DNA of 64,000 nucleotides from Actinokineospora baliensis (GTDB lineage Bacteria; Actinomycetota; Actinomycetes; Mycobacteriales; Pseudonocardiaceae): NCBI RefSeq assembly GCF_016907695.1, contig NZ_JAFBCK010000001.1, positions 4,011,001-4,075,000 on the forward strand. Reading direction: 5' to 3'. Each line of letters opens with the position of its first letter. Positions within the stretch are counted from its first letter, which is position 1. Under the pieces are notes generated by a model. It made no database searches, had not been told where the DNA came from, and worked only from the letters and a program-made list of their open reading frames with translations. Positions 7,855 to 16,658 of this stretch are shown piece after piece. The translations under genes and the position numbers were made by a program.

Positions 7855-10800
7855 ATGGCACGCCGCAAGGCCCCCGCGACCAAGGTCGACCCCACCGCGT
7901 TCGACCGCGCGGGCGCGACCGTCGTCGACAACCCGGTGCGCACGGAGATCGAGGACTCCTACCTGGAGTACGCCTACTCGGTCATCCACTCCCGCGCGCT
8001 GCCCGACGCGCGCGACGGCCTCAAGCCGGTGCACCGCCGAATCCTGTTCTCCATGCACGAGCAGGGCTACCGGCCCACGCACGCCTACGTGAAGTCCTCC
8101 CGCGTGGTCGGCGACTGCTTCGTGCGCGGCGCGCTGGTGTCCACCCCCGGTGGTCTGCGCCCGATCCAGGAGATCGAGCTGGGTGACGCGGTGCTGGACC
8201 CGGCCGGGCTGCCGGTGCCGGTGGTGGCCGTGTACGAGAACCCGGTCTCGGAACTGGTCCGCGTGCACTGGACCAATGGGCACAGCATGCTCGTCACCCC
8301 GGGCCAGCGGTTCCGGGTCGGCACCGGCGAGTGGGTCGCCGCCCGCGACCTCGCCGGGCACAGCACGGTGGCGGGCAGCGGCGCCCGCGAGGTCACCTTC
8401 AGCGACGACGGCTCGGCCTACGTGCTCGGGCTGGTGACGGCGGCGGGAACGGCCGTGGACGGGGACGTCCGGGTCGAGTCGCTGGACTCGGCGCCGGTGG
8501 ACCTCGTGCACGGGTGGGCGATCGGCGCCGGGCTCGACGCGCGGCGCGACAAGCGCGAGGCCCGCACCCCGACCCAGCGCGACCGGCACATCCTGACCAT
8601 CGCGGGCGGCCCGCTGCCCCCGCGCGACGCGGTGCCCGCGGTGGTCCTGGCCGACCGGGCGTCATGGGCGCCCTACTTGGCTGGCCTGTTCGACGGCGCC
8701 GGGCACGTCCGGCGCGGCGCGGGCCGGATCGCGGGTGTGGCCGATCCGGCGTTGCTGCGCCAGGTGTGGTGCCTGCTCGCTGACCTGGGCATCGACGCCG
8801 AGGTGTCGGACCGGGGGATGACCGTGTCCGGCCCGGCCGCCGCCCGGCTGGCGTCGCTGCTGCTGCCCTGGGTGCGCGACGCGCACAAGCACGGTGGTCT
8901 GCTGCGGATCGCCGGTCCGGCCGCCGAGCCGGTCACCGTCGCCGCCGTGGTGCCCGCCGGGGAGGGCACCACCTACGACATCCAGGTCGGCTCCGCCGAG
9001 CACGCCTTCGTGGTCGAGGGCCACGTGGTGCACAACTGCATGGGCAAGTACCACCCGCACGGCGACACCGCGATCTACGACGCGATGGTCCGCCTCGCCC
9101 AGGACTTCTCGCTCAACGCACCGCTGGTCGACGGGCACGGCAACTTCGGCTCACCGGATGACGGCCCCGCCGCCAGCCGCTACACCGAGGCGCGGATGTC
9201 CAACGAGGCGATGCTGCTCGTCGGCGAGCTCGGCGAGGACACCGTCGACTTCCGGCCCAACTACGACGGCTCGCTGCTCGAACCGGTGGTGCTGCCAGCG
9301 GCGTTCCCGAACCTGCTGGTCAACGGGACCTCGGGCATCGCGGTCGGCATGGCCACCAACATGATCCCGCACAACCTGGGCGAGGTGGTGGCCGCCGCCA
9401 GGCACCTGATCACCCACCCGGACGCCGACCTCGACAAGCTGATGGAGTTCATCCCCGGCCCCGACCTGCCCACCGGCGGGCTGCTGCTGGGCCTCGACGA
9501 GGTCCGCAAGGCCTACGAGACCGGCCGGGGCGTGGTGCGGATGCGCGCCAAGGTGGAGATCGGCCCGCTGGAGGGCAGCCGCCGCCAGGCCATCACGGTC
9601 ACCGAGCTGCCCTACCAGGTCGGCTCGGAGAAGATCATCGAGAAGATCACCGAAGAGGTGAACAAGAGCAAGCGGCTCACCGGCATCGCCGACGTCAAGG
9701 ACCTCACCGACCGGGAGAACGGCACCCGGCTGGTGATCGAGTGCAAGGTCGGGGTGAACCCGCAGGCGCTGCTGTCGGACCTGTACCGGCTGACCCCGAT
9801 GGAGCAGTCCTTCGGCATCAACAACCTGGTGCTCGTCGACGGGCAGCCGCGCACGCTGGGCCTCAAGGCGCTGCTGGAGGTCTTCCTGCGGCACCGCTAC
9901 GAGGTGGTCACCCGGCGCACCCGCTACCGCAAGCGCAAGCGCGAGGACCGGCTGCACCTGGTCGAGGGCCTGCTGCTGGCCCTGGTCGACATCGACAAGG
10001 TCATCCGCCTGATCCGCGGCAGCGACGACGCCGCGGCCGCGAAGGCGGGCCTGATCAGCCGGTTCAAGCTCTCCGAGATCCAGGCCACCTACATCCTCGA
10101 CACGCCGCTGCGCCGCCTCACCAAGTACGACAAGCTCGAACTCGAGGAGGAGCAGGAGAAGCTGCGCCGCGAGGTCGAGGAGCTCTCGAAGATCCTCGAC
10201 GACGACAAGGTGCTGCGCCGGGTCGTGTCGACGGAGCTGGGCAAGGTCGCCAAGGACCGCACCGCCGAGCGCCGCACCTCGCTGGTCGACGGCGACCTCA
10301 AGGAGGTGCTGGCCGCCTCAAAGCCCGCCGGGCCGCTGGAGGTCACCGACGACCCGTGCCAGGTGATCCTGTCGGCGACCGGCCTGGTCGCGCGCACCGC
10401 CGCCGAGTCGGAGGAGGCCTCCGAGGGCCGCACCCGCAAGGGGCGCGCCCGCCACGACGCGGTCGCGGCGCTGGTGCACTCGACCGCGCGCGGGCAGGTC
10501 CTGCTGATCACCAACCGCGGCCGGGCGGTCAAGACCGACGTGCTGCCGCTGCCGGTGCTGCCCGAGCAGAGCGGCACCGTGTCGGTCAGCGGCGGGATGG
10601 CCGCCGGCGAACTGGTGCCGCTGTCGACGGGGGAGCGGGTGATCGGCATCGCCCCGCTCGGCGACCAGGCGGCGGGCTCACCCGGCCTGGCGCTGGGTAC
10701 CCGCCAGGGCGTGGTGAAGGTGTGCGCCCCGGAGTGGCCGGTCCGCTCCGACGAGTTCGAGGTGATCACCCTCAAGGAGGGCGACGAGGTCGTCGGAGCC

Positions 10801-11259
10801 ACCTGGCTGCGCGACGGCTCCGAGACCCTCGTGTTCGTGACGGCCGAGGCGTCCCTGCTGCGCTACGCCGCGTCCCTCGTCCGCCCCCAGGGCCTCAAGG
10901 GCGGCGGAATGGCGGGCGTCACCCTGCCCTCCGGCGGCAAGGTCGTCTTCTTCGGCGGCATCCGCATCGACGACCCCGACCACGGCGACCCCTTGGTAGT
11001 AACGTCCACCGGCCAGTCCGTCAAGGTCACCCCCTTCGCCGAATACCCCCCCAAGGGCCGAGCCACCGGCGGCGTCCGAGCCCACCGCTTCCTCAAGGGC
11101 GAAACCGCCCTGACCCTCGCCTGGATCGGCCCCCGCCCCGCAGGCTCATCCCGCACCGGCTCCGCAATAGAACTTCCCACCCCCGACCCCCGCCGCGACG
11201 CCTCCGGCCACCCCCACCCCGGCCCCGACGTCATCGGCCACTTGGTCGAGCGAGCCTAG
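7855..11259 (+). CDS. parC: Type IIA DNA topoisomerase subunit A, interrupted by an intein
   Basis: 1134 residues as encoded; removing the intein (residues 88-394) leaves 827, normal for an actinobacterial ParC. The N-extein ends at KSSRVVGD and the C-extein resumes at CMGKYHPHGD, which together rebuild the family sequence. The DNA-cleaving Tyr is residue 443 of the precursor (136 after splicing) in AASRYTEARM. Further on are the tower and coiled-coil (LELEEEQEKLRREVEELSK) and beta-pinwheel repeats. The ribosome site is a GAGAGAGAG stretch. The intein splits the winged-helix region holding the quinolone-contact segment, so the enzyme cannot work unless splicing occurs. The last 80 codons become strongly C-rich as they run toward the repeat cluster. 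Confidence 0.93.
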   Translation: MARRKAPATKVDPTAFDRAGATVVDNPVRTEIEDSYLEYAYSVIHSRALPDARDGLKPVHRRILFSMHEQGYRPTHAYVKSSRVVGDCFVRGALVSTPGGLRPIQEIELGDAVLDPAGLPVPVVAVYENPVSELVRVHWTNGHSMLVTPGQRFRVGTGEWVAARDLAGHSTVAGSGAREVTFSDDGSAYVLGLVTAAGTAVDGDVRVESLDSAPVDLVHGWAIGAGLDARRDKREARTPTQRDRHILTIAGGPLPPRDAVPAVVLADRASWAPYLAGLFDGAGHVRRGAGRIAGVADPALLRQVWCLLADLGIDAEVSDRGMTVSGPAAARLASLLLPWVRDAHKHGGLLRIAGPAAEPVTVAAVVPAGEGTTYDIQVGSAEHAFVVEGHVVHNCMGKYHPHGDTAIYDAMVRLAQDFSLNAPLVDGHGNFGSPDDGPAASRYTEARMSNEAMLLVGELGEDTVDFRPNYDGSLLEPVVLPAAFPNLLVNGTSGIAVGMATNMIPHNLGEVVAAARHLITHPDADLDKLMEFIPGPDLPTGGLLLGLDEVRKAYETGRGVVRMRAKVEIGPLEGSRRQAITVTELPYQVGSEKIIEKITEEVNKSKRLTGIADVKDLTDRENGTRLVIECKVGVNPQALLSDLYRLTPMEQSFGINNLVLVDGQPRTLGLKALLEVFLRHRYEVVTRRTRYRKRKREDRLHLVEGLLLALVDIDKVIRLIRGSDDAAAAKAGLISRFKLSEIQATYILDTPLRRLTKYDKLELEEEQEKLRREVEELSKILDDDKVLRRVVSTELGKVAKDRTAERRTSLVDGDLKEVLAASKPAGPLEVTDDPCQVILSATGLVARTAAESEEASEGRTRKGRARHDAVAALVHSTARGQVLLITNRGRAVKTDVLPLPVLPEQSGTVSVSGGMAAGELVPLSTGERVIGIAPLGDQAAGSPGLALGTRQGVVKVCAPEWPVRSDEFEVITLKEGDEVVGATWLRDGSETLVFVTAEASLLRYAASLVRPQGLKGGGMAGVTLPSGGKVVFFGGIRIDDPDHGDPLVVTSTGQSVKVTPFAEYPPKGRATGGVRAHRFLKGETALTLAWIGPRPAGSSRTGSAIELPTPDPRRDASGHPHPGPDVIGHLVERA
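8116..9036 (+). other. Intein in ParC with degenerate LAGLIDADG region
   Basis: 307 residues (88-394 of the ORF). The N-terminal splicing block starts at Cys88 (CFVRGALVSTPGG, then IELGDAVL). Block B is NGHSMLVTPGQRF, where the usual TxxH is TPGQ, so the block-B His is Gln151. Block F/G is TTYDIQVGSAEHAFVVEG followed by VVHN, with the penultimate His and terminal Asn intact, and the +1 residue is Cys395. Between the splicing halves lies an endonuclease-like region with two LAGLIDADG-type helices: VLGLVTAAG (190-198) has lost its acidic residue, while LAGLFDGAG (275-283) keeps Asp280. Homing activity is therefore probably lost. Splicing is inferred from the restored extein. Confidence 0.92.
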
Positions 11260-11379
11260 AAAGGCCCACCAACTCCTGAGCCAGCTCACCGGCTCAGCCC
11301 TGCCAGTCCGCCTCGGGCATCGGGGGTCGGCTCGTCGCCTGGCGGCGACCTCGCGACCCGGGCGGTGGGGTGTGGGGGG

Positions 11380-11526
11380 TGCTCGATGGGGCGAACTTGG
11401 TTTGCGCGGGGCCCCTGCGCTACCCGTGGCAGGACCGCAAAGCTGGGGCCGAAAAGCATGGCCCTGTCCGCGCACAACGCTACGGGCACCGCCACCCCAC
11501 ACAAACCAAGTCCGCCCCATCGAGCA
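11380..11526 (+). repeat. Palindromic element, copy 1
   Basis: 147 bases bounded by terminal inverted repeats: TGCTCGATGGGGCGAACTTG at the left, and its complement with one mismatch at the right, ending CCCCATCGAGCA. The centre contains GGGGCCGAAAAGCATGGCCC, itself a small hairpin. The core is in the opposite orientation to copies 2-4. No ORF of note is present, so it is non-autonomous or simply a structured element. Confidence 0.85.
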
Positions 11527-11546
11527 TTTAGGTGGGCGGCTTCCTG

Positions 11547-11680
11547 GGAGCGGTGGCCGGGCTGGCGGGGCTGGCTCGGTGGGCTGGGGTGGGTGGGACG
11601 GCTCGGGAGATTGTTCTGGCACCACCGCTCCCGGAAGCAGCCCACCCAAACCCAGCCCACCGAGCCAACCCCGCCAGCCC
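11547..11680. repeat. GC-rich inverted repeat between palindromic copies 1 and 2
   Basis: GGGAGCGGTGG at 11547 is matched by CCACCGCTCCC at 11622-11632, and the following GGCTGGCGGGG and GGCTCGGTGGGCTGGG blocks are matched by complementary blocks in 11641-11680. The same sequence, in reverse, flanks copy 3 near 37947-37972, so it travels with the element. Confidence 0.7.
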
Positions 11681-11740
11681 AACCACCCGACTCCGACCAC
11701 CGAACCCAGCCACTGGACACTCGGACCTTCCGGTGCCAGA

Positions 11741-11886
11741 TGCTCGATGGGGCGGACCTGTTTTGCGTGGGGGAGCGGCAGTCGTAGCGTTGTGCGCTGC
11801 AGGGCCATGCTTTTCGGCCCCAGCTTTGCGGTCCTGCCACGGCTGGCGCAGGGGCCCCGCGCAAAACAGGTTCGCCCCATCGAGCA
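11741..11886 (-). repeat. Palindromic element, copy 2
   Basis: 146 bases with ends TGCTCGATGGGGCGGACCTG and CCCCATCGAGCA. The core reads GGGCCATGCTTTTCGGCCCC on the plus strand, the reverse of copy 1. It is preceded by a CACTGGACACTCGGA segment that also precedes copy 4. Confidence 0.85.
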
Positions 11887-11997
11887 CCCCCAACCCACCA
11901 CGGACCGGGCAGCAATGCCGCAGGCGAGCCGTTGTCCAGCGCCAACCACCTCTGTACTGTGTCGGCACCCATAAACCCAATGAGGTGAGTTGCGCTC

Positions 11998-14712
11998 GTG
12001 ATCGGTGCCGTAGTAGGCCGCGACCCACTCCTAGCCGAGATCCACGACCGCCTGTCGCACGGCGGCGGCGTAGTCCTCACCGGCCCCAGCGGCATCGGCA
12101 AGACCACCATCCTCGACGCCCTCACCGCCGCACACCCATCAGTCCTCCGCGCCACCGCAGCCGAAGGCGAACGCTGGATCCGCAGCGGCGTCCTCGCCGA
12201 ACTCCTGGCCCAAGTACCCTCCCCGATCATCGCCGCGCTGCCCGACGAGTTCCGGGCCGCCGCGACCGAGGTCCTCACCGGCCGCCGCGACGACGGTGGG
12301 ATGCCGTTGCGGCATGCCTGGCACCTGTCGTTGCTTGCCATGGCCGCCAAAGCGCCGGTGCTCGTGCTGCTCGATGACGTCCAGTGGATCGATGCGGTGT
12401 CTGCGGAGGTCATCGCCTACGCGGTGCGCCGCATCGGGTCTGCGCCGGTTCGTGGGGTGGTCGCGGGGCGGCTACCCGAGATCGTGCCGCTCGATGACGA
12501 TGGCCCTAGCGCGATCCCGCCCACCGCGCTCATCCCCGGTCCCGTGCTGCGCTTACCCGTCCCGCCGCTGACCGCCGAAGACCTCGCCGCGCTGTTCGAT
12601 GCCTACGGACTACCCGCGCGCACTGCCGCTGCGATCCACGCAGACTCGGCGGGCAATCCCTACCTAGCGCTCACCTTGGCTGGCGCGTCCACTGACCGTG
12701 AACCTCTCCCGCCCTCCGTGGCCCTCTTAGTCCGGGAACGGTTGGCTCAACTCGCACCGACAGAACGCGAAACCCTGCTCTGGTGCGCTCTCGCATCCCG
12801 CCCCACCGTGCGCCTCTTACACCGCGCGGGACGTGGTGATGCTGCTCGCGATATCGCCCGTGCGGCCGAGGTCGGTCTCGTGGTGACCGACGCGGAGAAC
12901 ATCAGGTTCACCCCACCCGCTGCCGCGACTCTTATCGCCGACCTCGCCAACGCCGAGGATCGCGTCGCAGCGCACACTGAACTCGCCGCGGCCGTCACCT
13001 TCGATGCCGACCGGGAACGCCACCGCGCGCTGGCTTCCGCGGACCCGGGCGCCGCCGTGGCCCGCTCGCTGGTCGTCGCCGCGGAAAGCGCGCAGCGCCA
13101 GGGATCCCGCGACCTCGCCGCCGAGCTGTACCTGCTCGCGGCCGACCGCACCCCGCCCGACCACCAGGTTCACCGCGTGCAGTGGCTGGTCGCGGCCGCC
13201 GAGACCGCTGCCGTCGCCGCGCGGCCCGAGTTGGCCCGCCGCGCCGCCGAGGCTGTGTTGGAGGGTGACGCCGCGCCGCTACAGCGGGTCAAGGCGCGGA
13301 TGGCGTTGATCCACCTCGCGGGCCAGAGCGTCGCCACGGAGCGGGAGTTGTTCGCGCTGGCCATGGCCGACGCGGGGGACTGCCCGCGCTCGGGCGGGTT
13401 GCTGCACCTGTGGCAGTCCTGGGCGGCGATGATCAACGGGTGGCCTGCGGAGTCGATCGCCGAGTCCACCAAGTCCGCAGAGCTGGCCCGCGCCGTGGGC
13501 GACACCTCCATCGAGGCGATGGCCCTGGCGGGTGTCGCGCTGATGAAGCGCCTGGCAGGCGAACCGGACTTCGACGACCCGCTGCGCGCCGCGCTGGCCC
13601 TGCCGCCGCCGGACATGGACGGGTGGCTGCACTTCTCCCCGGTGTACGTCATGGCCCGCTTCGCCGCGCTCGACGAACGGCTCGAGGACGCCCGCGCCAT
13701 GTTCCTGGGCATGCTCGGCATGGTCGAGCGCGGCGCGGTCGAGGAACTGGTCAACGTGCTCAGCGCCCTCGCCGAGGTCTCCACCAGGATGGGCCGCTGC
13801 CGCGACGCCGTGGACTACGCCGCCCGTGCACAACGCATCTGCGGCCAGGCCCGGCTCAGTCCAGGACCCGGGTGGTACACCAGCGCGATGGCGGAACTGG
13901 CCGGTGGCAGCGTCGACCGCGCACTCACCTACGCCGAGCGCGGTGTGCGGGCTTCGGAGCAGGAGTCCGATCTCGTGTACTTGCGCAGGCACCTGCACTT
14001 GCTCGGCCAAGCCCTACTGCGCACGGGTAGGCCTAGCGAGGCCGTCGCCGCACTACGCCGCGTCCCTGAGCTCGAGGCGCCGCGCGGTATCCGCGACCCT
14101 ACGATGTTGCGCTGGCACAGCGACTTGGTCGCTGGCCTAGTGGCGACCGGTGAGCTCGACGAGGCGGCTGACTTGCTCGTCGACTGCCGCGACCGCTTGA
14201 CCAGGGTCCCCGAACCCGCTGGCGTGGCCGCGCAACTCGACCGCGCCGAGGCGTTCCTGCAGGCCGCCCGCGGCGACACCGACTCCGCGGTGGACCTGTT
14301 GCGCGGAGCCGAATCGGTGTTCACCGCGTTGGGTCAGCCGCTGGAGACCGGGCACTGCCTGCTCGTGCGCGCCCGCGTCGAACGCGGCAGGCGCCGCTAC
14401 GCCGCGGCCCGCGAACCCGCCCGCCGCGCGGTAGCCCTGTTCACCGCCGCCGAGGCGACCCCGTGGACCGAGCACGCCGAGCGGATGCTCGCCCGGCTCG
14501 CCGGGGCCGTTGACGCCGGGCGCCCGCGCAGCGAGCTGACCGGCACGGAGGCCCGCATCGCCGAGATGGTCGCCGAGGGCGCCACCAACCGGGAGATCGC
14601 CGACCGCCTGTTCATCAGCGTCAAGACCGTCGAGGCGGCCCTCACCAGGGTCTACCGCAAACTCGGCATCCGCTCCCGCACCCAGTTGGCGGCGCACCTG
14701 CGCGAGGGGTGA
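11998..14712 (+). CDS. Large ATP-binding LuxR-family (LAL) regulator
   Basis: 904 residues from GTG 11998 with GAGGTGAG upstream. Walker A GPSGIGKT is at residues 29-36 and Walker B LVLLDDVQWID at about 120-130. A long helical TPR-like middle follows, and the last ~55 residues are a LuxR-type helix-turn-helix (ELTGTEARIAEMVAEGATN, then EIADRLFISVKTVEAALTRV). LAL proteins are cytoplasmic, ATP-responsive transcription activators, many acting on catabolic or secondary-metabolite genes. The next gene downstream is a secreted protease 570 bases away; regulation of it is only a guess. A second LAL gene lies at 16659-19430. Confidence 0.9.
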   Translation: MIGAVVGRDPLLAEIHDRLSHGGGVVLTGPSGIGKTTILDALTAAHPSVLRATAAEGERWIRSGVLAELLAQVPSPIIAALPDEFRAAATEVLTGRRDDGGMPLRHAWHLSLLAMAAKAPVLVLLDDVQWIDAVSAEVIAYAVRRIGSAPVRGVVAGRLPEIVPLDDDGPSAIPPTALIPGPVLRLPVPPLTAEDLAALFDAYGLPARTAAAIHADSAGNPYLALTLAGASTDREPLPPSVALLVRERLAQLAPTERETLLWCALASRPTVRLLHRAGRGDAARDIARAAEVGLVVTDAENIRFTPPAAATLIADLANAEDRVAAHTELAAAVTFDADRERHRALASADPGAAVARSLVVAAESAQRQGSRDLAAELYLLAADRTPPDHQVHRVQWLVAAAETAAVAARPELARRAAEAVLEGDAAPLQRVKARMALIHLAGQSVATERELFALAMADAGDCPRSGGLLHLWQSWAAMINGWPAESIAESTKSAELARAVGDTSIEAMALAGVALMKRLAGEPDFDDPLRAALALPPPDMDGWLHFSPVYVMARFAALDERLEDARAMFLGMLGMVERGAVEELVNVLSALAEVSTRMGRCRDAVDYAARAQRICGQARLSPGPGWYTSAMAELAGGSVDRALTYAERGVRASEQESDLVYLRRHLHLLGQALLRTGRPSEAVAALRRVPELEAPRGIRDPTMLRWHSDLVAGLVATGELDEAADLLVDCRDRLTRVPEPAGVAAQLDRAEAFLQAARGDTDSAVDLLRGAESVFTALGQPLETGHCLLVRARVERGRRRYAAAREPARRAVALFTAAEATPWTEHAERMLARLAGAVDAGRPRSELTGTEARIAEMVAEGATNREIADRLFISVKTVEAALTRVYRKLGIRSRTQLAAHLREG

Positions 14713-15280
14713 GCGGCGAGGGTTTCCCCCGATGACCGCGCGCCTCGGCGCCACCTACGGTTGGCGCCAACAGGTCGGACCTCCTCGAAAAGCCCCGTTG
14801 AACAGGTGCGGTGCTGGGCGGTGAATGTCGGTGCCACCGGCGTCCGGATCGTCGGTGGCGGATTTCGGCTGTCGGATTCCCGGTGGTCGGATCGACCTGG
14901 CCGTGTGTGCGGACCCCGTCGGCGTACTCATCCTTGCGCCCGAGGTCGGCGGGGTCCGCGCCGCGTGTGGAAGCCTTGACGGTCCAGGCATTCACAGTTA
15001 ACTCCGGTGCCCGGTCGCCCGTGGTGACCGTGGTCCATTCCGGTGGTCGTTGAAGGCGAAATCGCTTCGGACTGAATGGGAAATGCGCTGGATATCGCCT
15101 GTTTTCCCACTGCGCGCATATCCGGTAACAAGTTCCCCTTGCCCTGTGCTGTCACCACGAGCACCATTCGGAACACCACCGGATACGTCGCGAGTGAGGG
15201 CTTAGCGCATTCGGTGGCAACACTCGGGCCCGTGTCGATGGGGCCTGTTTTCCCCTGCATCTCCCACCGTTGGAGCACAT
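14713..15280. other. Intergenic region before the secreted protease
   Basis: 568 bases, clearly lower in G+C near the right end than the genes around it, consistent with promoter DNA for the protease. A 7-base-pair hairpin (GGCGCCA with TGGCGCC, 14747-14768) could end the LAL transcript. Short frames here have poor codon bias and no ribosome sites, so I call none. Confidence 0.5.
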
Positions 15281-16417
15281 GTGAAACGCACACTCATCGC
15301 CGCAGTGGTGTTGACCGCCGCGGCGGGCGCCGTGGCCGCCGTCCCCGCTTTCGCGGGCCAGCAGGCCGCTCCCGCCGCCGACACCGCGGGTGTCTCCGCC
15401 GAGGTCCTCAGCGCCATGGAGCGCGACCTCGGCCTGTCCCGCGACGCCGCGCTGGCCCGGCTCGACAGCGAGACCAAGGCCACCGCGCTCGAGGCCGACC
15501 TGCGCGGGCGGCTCAGCGACTCCTTCGGCGGCGCCTACTACAACGCGGGCACCGGCAAGCTCGTCGTCGGCGTCACCGACGCGGGCAAGGCCGCCCAGGT
15601 CCGCGCGGGCGGCGCCGACGCGACCGTGGTGCGCCACAGCGCCCGCCACCTCGACGCCACCGCCGCCGGGCTCGACACCAAGACCGCGCCCACCGGCGTC
15701 ACCGGCTGGTACGTCGACGTCCAGCGCAACACCGTCACCCTGACCACCGCGCGGGGCACCGCCGCGGCCGCGAAGGACTTCGTGGCCACCTCGGGCCTCG
15801 ACGCCTCGGCCATCACGGTCGTGGAGTCCACCGAGTCGCCCCGCCCGCTCTACGACGTGCGCGGCGGCGACGCCTACTACATCGGCTCCGGCTCGCGCTG
15901 CTCGGTCGGCTTCTCGGTGCAGGGCGGCTTCGTCACCGCCGGGCACTGCGGCCGCTCGGGCGCCACGACCAAGGGCTCCAACCAGGTCGCCCAGGGCACC
16001 TTCGCCGGGTCCTCCTTCCCCGGCAACGACTACGCCTGGGTCCGCACCAACACCAACTGGACCCCGCGCGGCGTCGTCAACCGCTACAGCGGCTCCACCA
16101 CCGTCGCGGTCAAGGGCGGCACCGAGGCCGCGGTCGGCGCGTCCATCTGCCGCTCCGGCTCCACCACCGGCTGGCGCTGCGGCACCGTCCAGGCCAAGAA
16201 CCAGAGCGTCAACTACCCGCAGGGCACCGTGAGCGGCCTGATCCGCACCAACGCCTGCGCTGAGCCCGGCGACTCCGGCGGCTCGTGGCTCTCGGGCAAC
16301 CAGGCCCAGGGCGTCACCTCCGGCGGCTCCGGCAACTGCTCCTCCGGTGGCACCACGTACTTCCAGCCCCTGACCGAGATCCTCTCCGTCTACGGCCTGC
16401 GCCTCGTCACCAGCTGA
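15281..16417 (+). CDS. Secreted S1E serine protease (streptogrisin / alpha-lytic type)
   Basis: 378 residues from GTG 15281 (GGAG seven bases upstream). A Sec signal peptide (about 1-29) is followed by a pro-region of about 160 residues, needed for folding in this family, then a mature chymotrypsin-fold domain starting near YDVRGGDAYYIGSGSRCSVG. The catalytic triad is visible: His in VTAGHCG, Asp in PGNDYAWV, Ser in EPGDSGGSW. Cys pairs fit the streptogrisin pattern. There is no C-terminal binding module. It degrades extracellular protein. An excellent terminator follows. Confidence 0.93.
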   Translation: MKRTLIAAVVLTAAAGAVAAVPAFAGQQAAPAADTAGVSAEVLSAMERDLGLSRDAALARLDSETKATALEADLRGRLSDSFGGAYYNAGTGKLVVGVTDAGKAAQVRAGGADATVVRHSARHLDATAAGLDTKTAPTGVTGWYVDVQRNTVTLTTARGTAAAAKDFVATSGLDASAITVVESTESPRPLYDVRGGDAYYIGSGSRCSVGFSVQGGFVTAGHCGRSGATTKGSNQVAQGTFAGSSFPGNDYAWVRTNTNWTPRGVVNRYSGSTTVAVKGGTEAAVGASICRSGSTTGWRCGTVQAKNQSVNYPQGTVSGLIRTNACAEPGDSGGSWLSGNQAQGVTSGGSGNCSSGGTTYFQPLTEILSVYGLRLVTS

Positions 16418-16432
16418 CGCACCCGCACCAGG

Positions 16433-16460
16433 ACCCGGGCGCCCTCACGGGCGCCCGGGT
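16433..16460 (+). terminator. Intrinsic terminator of the protease gene
   Basis: Perfect 12-base-pair stem (ACCCGGGCGCCC and its complement) with a TCAC tetraloop, 16 bases after the stop and followed by TCGCTT. Confidence 0.88.
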
Positions 16461-16658
16461 TCGCTTGTCCGCTGGGGGATTGATCGCAGGGCAGGCAGGT
16501 CCGGGCGCGGGCTGCTTGCGGGGCGAGGGCCACGGAGTCTTCGGTGTGGCGCCTCCAGTGCGAGCAGCGCCTGTCCTCCTGTGCGGCTGGTGCGTCGTCT
16601 GGTGGCACCGGTTTTCACCGGGGTGGCGGGTGTTCGGCCCGTCCGCCAGCAGGGCGGG

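Larger units (their letters stand above)
11260..11997. other. Repeat-filled intergenic region 1
   Basis: 738 bases between parC and the LuxR-type gene with no credible gene. It holds two inverted copies of a ~147 bp palindromic element and a GC-rich inverted repeat between them (separate entries). GAGGTGAG at its end is the ribosome site of the next gene. Confidence 0.7.

Noticed and set aside
5374..8589. Minus-strand open frame of more than 1000 codons opposite parE and parC
   Set aside because: It is a shadow of the high-GC coding strand: composition is unnatural (Val/Gly/His/Arg-rich with no domain), while the plus strand carries clear ParE and ParC.
5725..11259. ParE/ParC pair considered as gyrase B/A
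   Set aside because: Actinobacterial gyrB-gyrA lie next to recF and dnaA, which are absent; the sequences (for example CMGKYHPHGD and the pinwheel tail) fit the second, topoisomerase IV-like pair better. Not proven without a tree.
11380..11886. Palindromic elements considered as insertion sequences
   Set aside because: They are about 147 bases and contain no transposase; at most non-autonomous derivatives.
14713..15280. Several short frames in the gap before the secreted protease
   Set aside because: No ribosome site, poor third-position GC pattern and no recognisable product.
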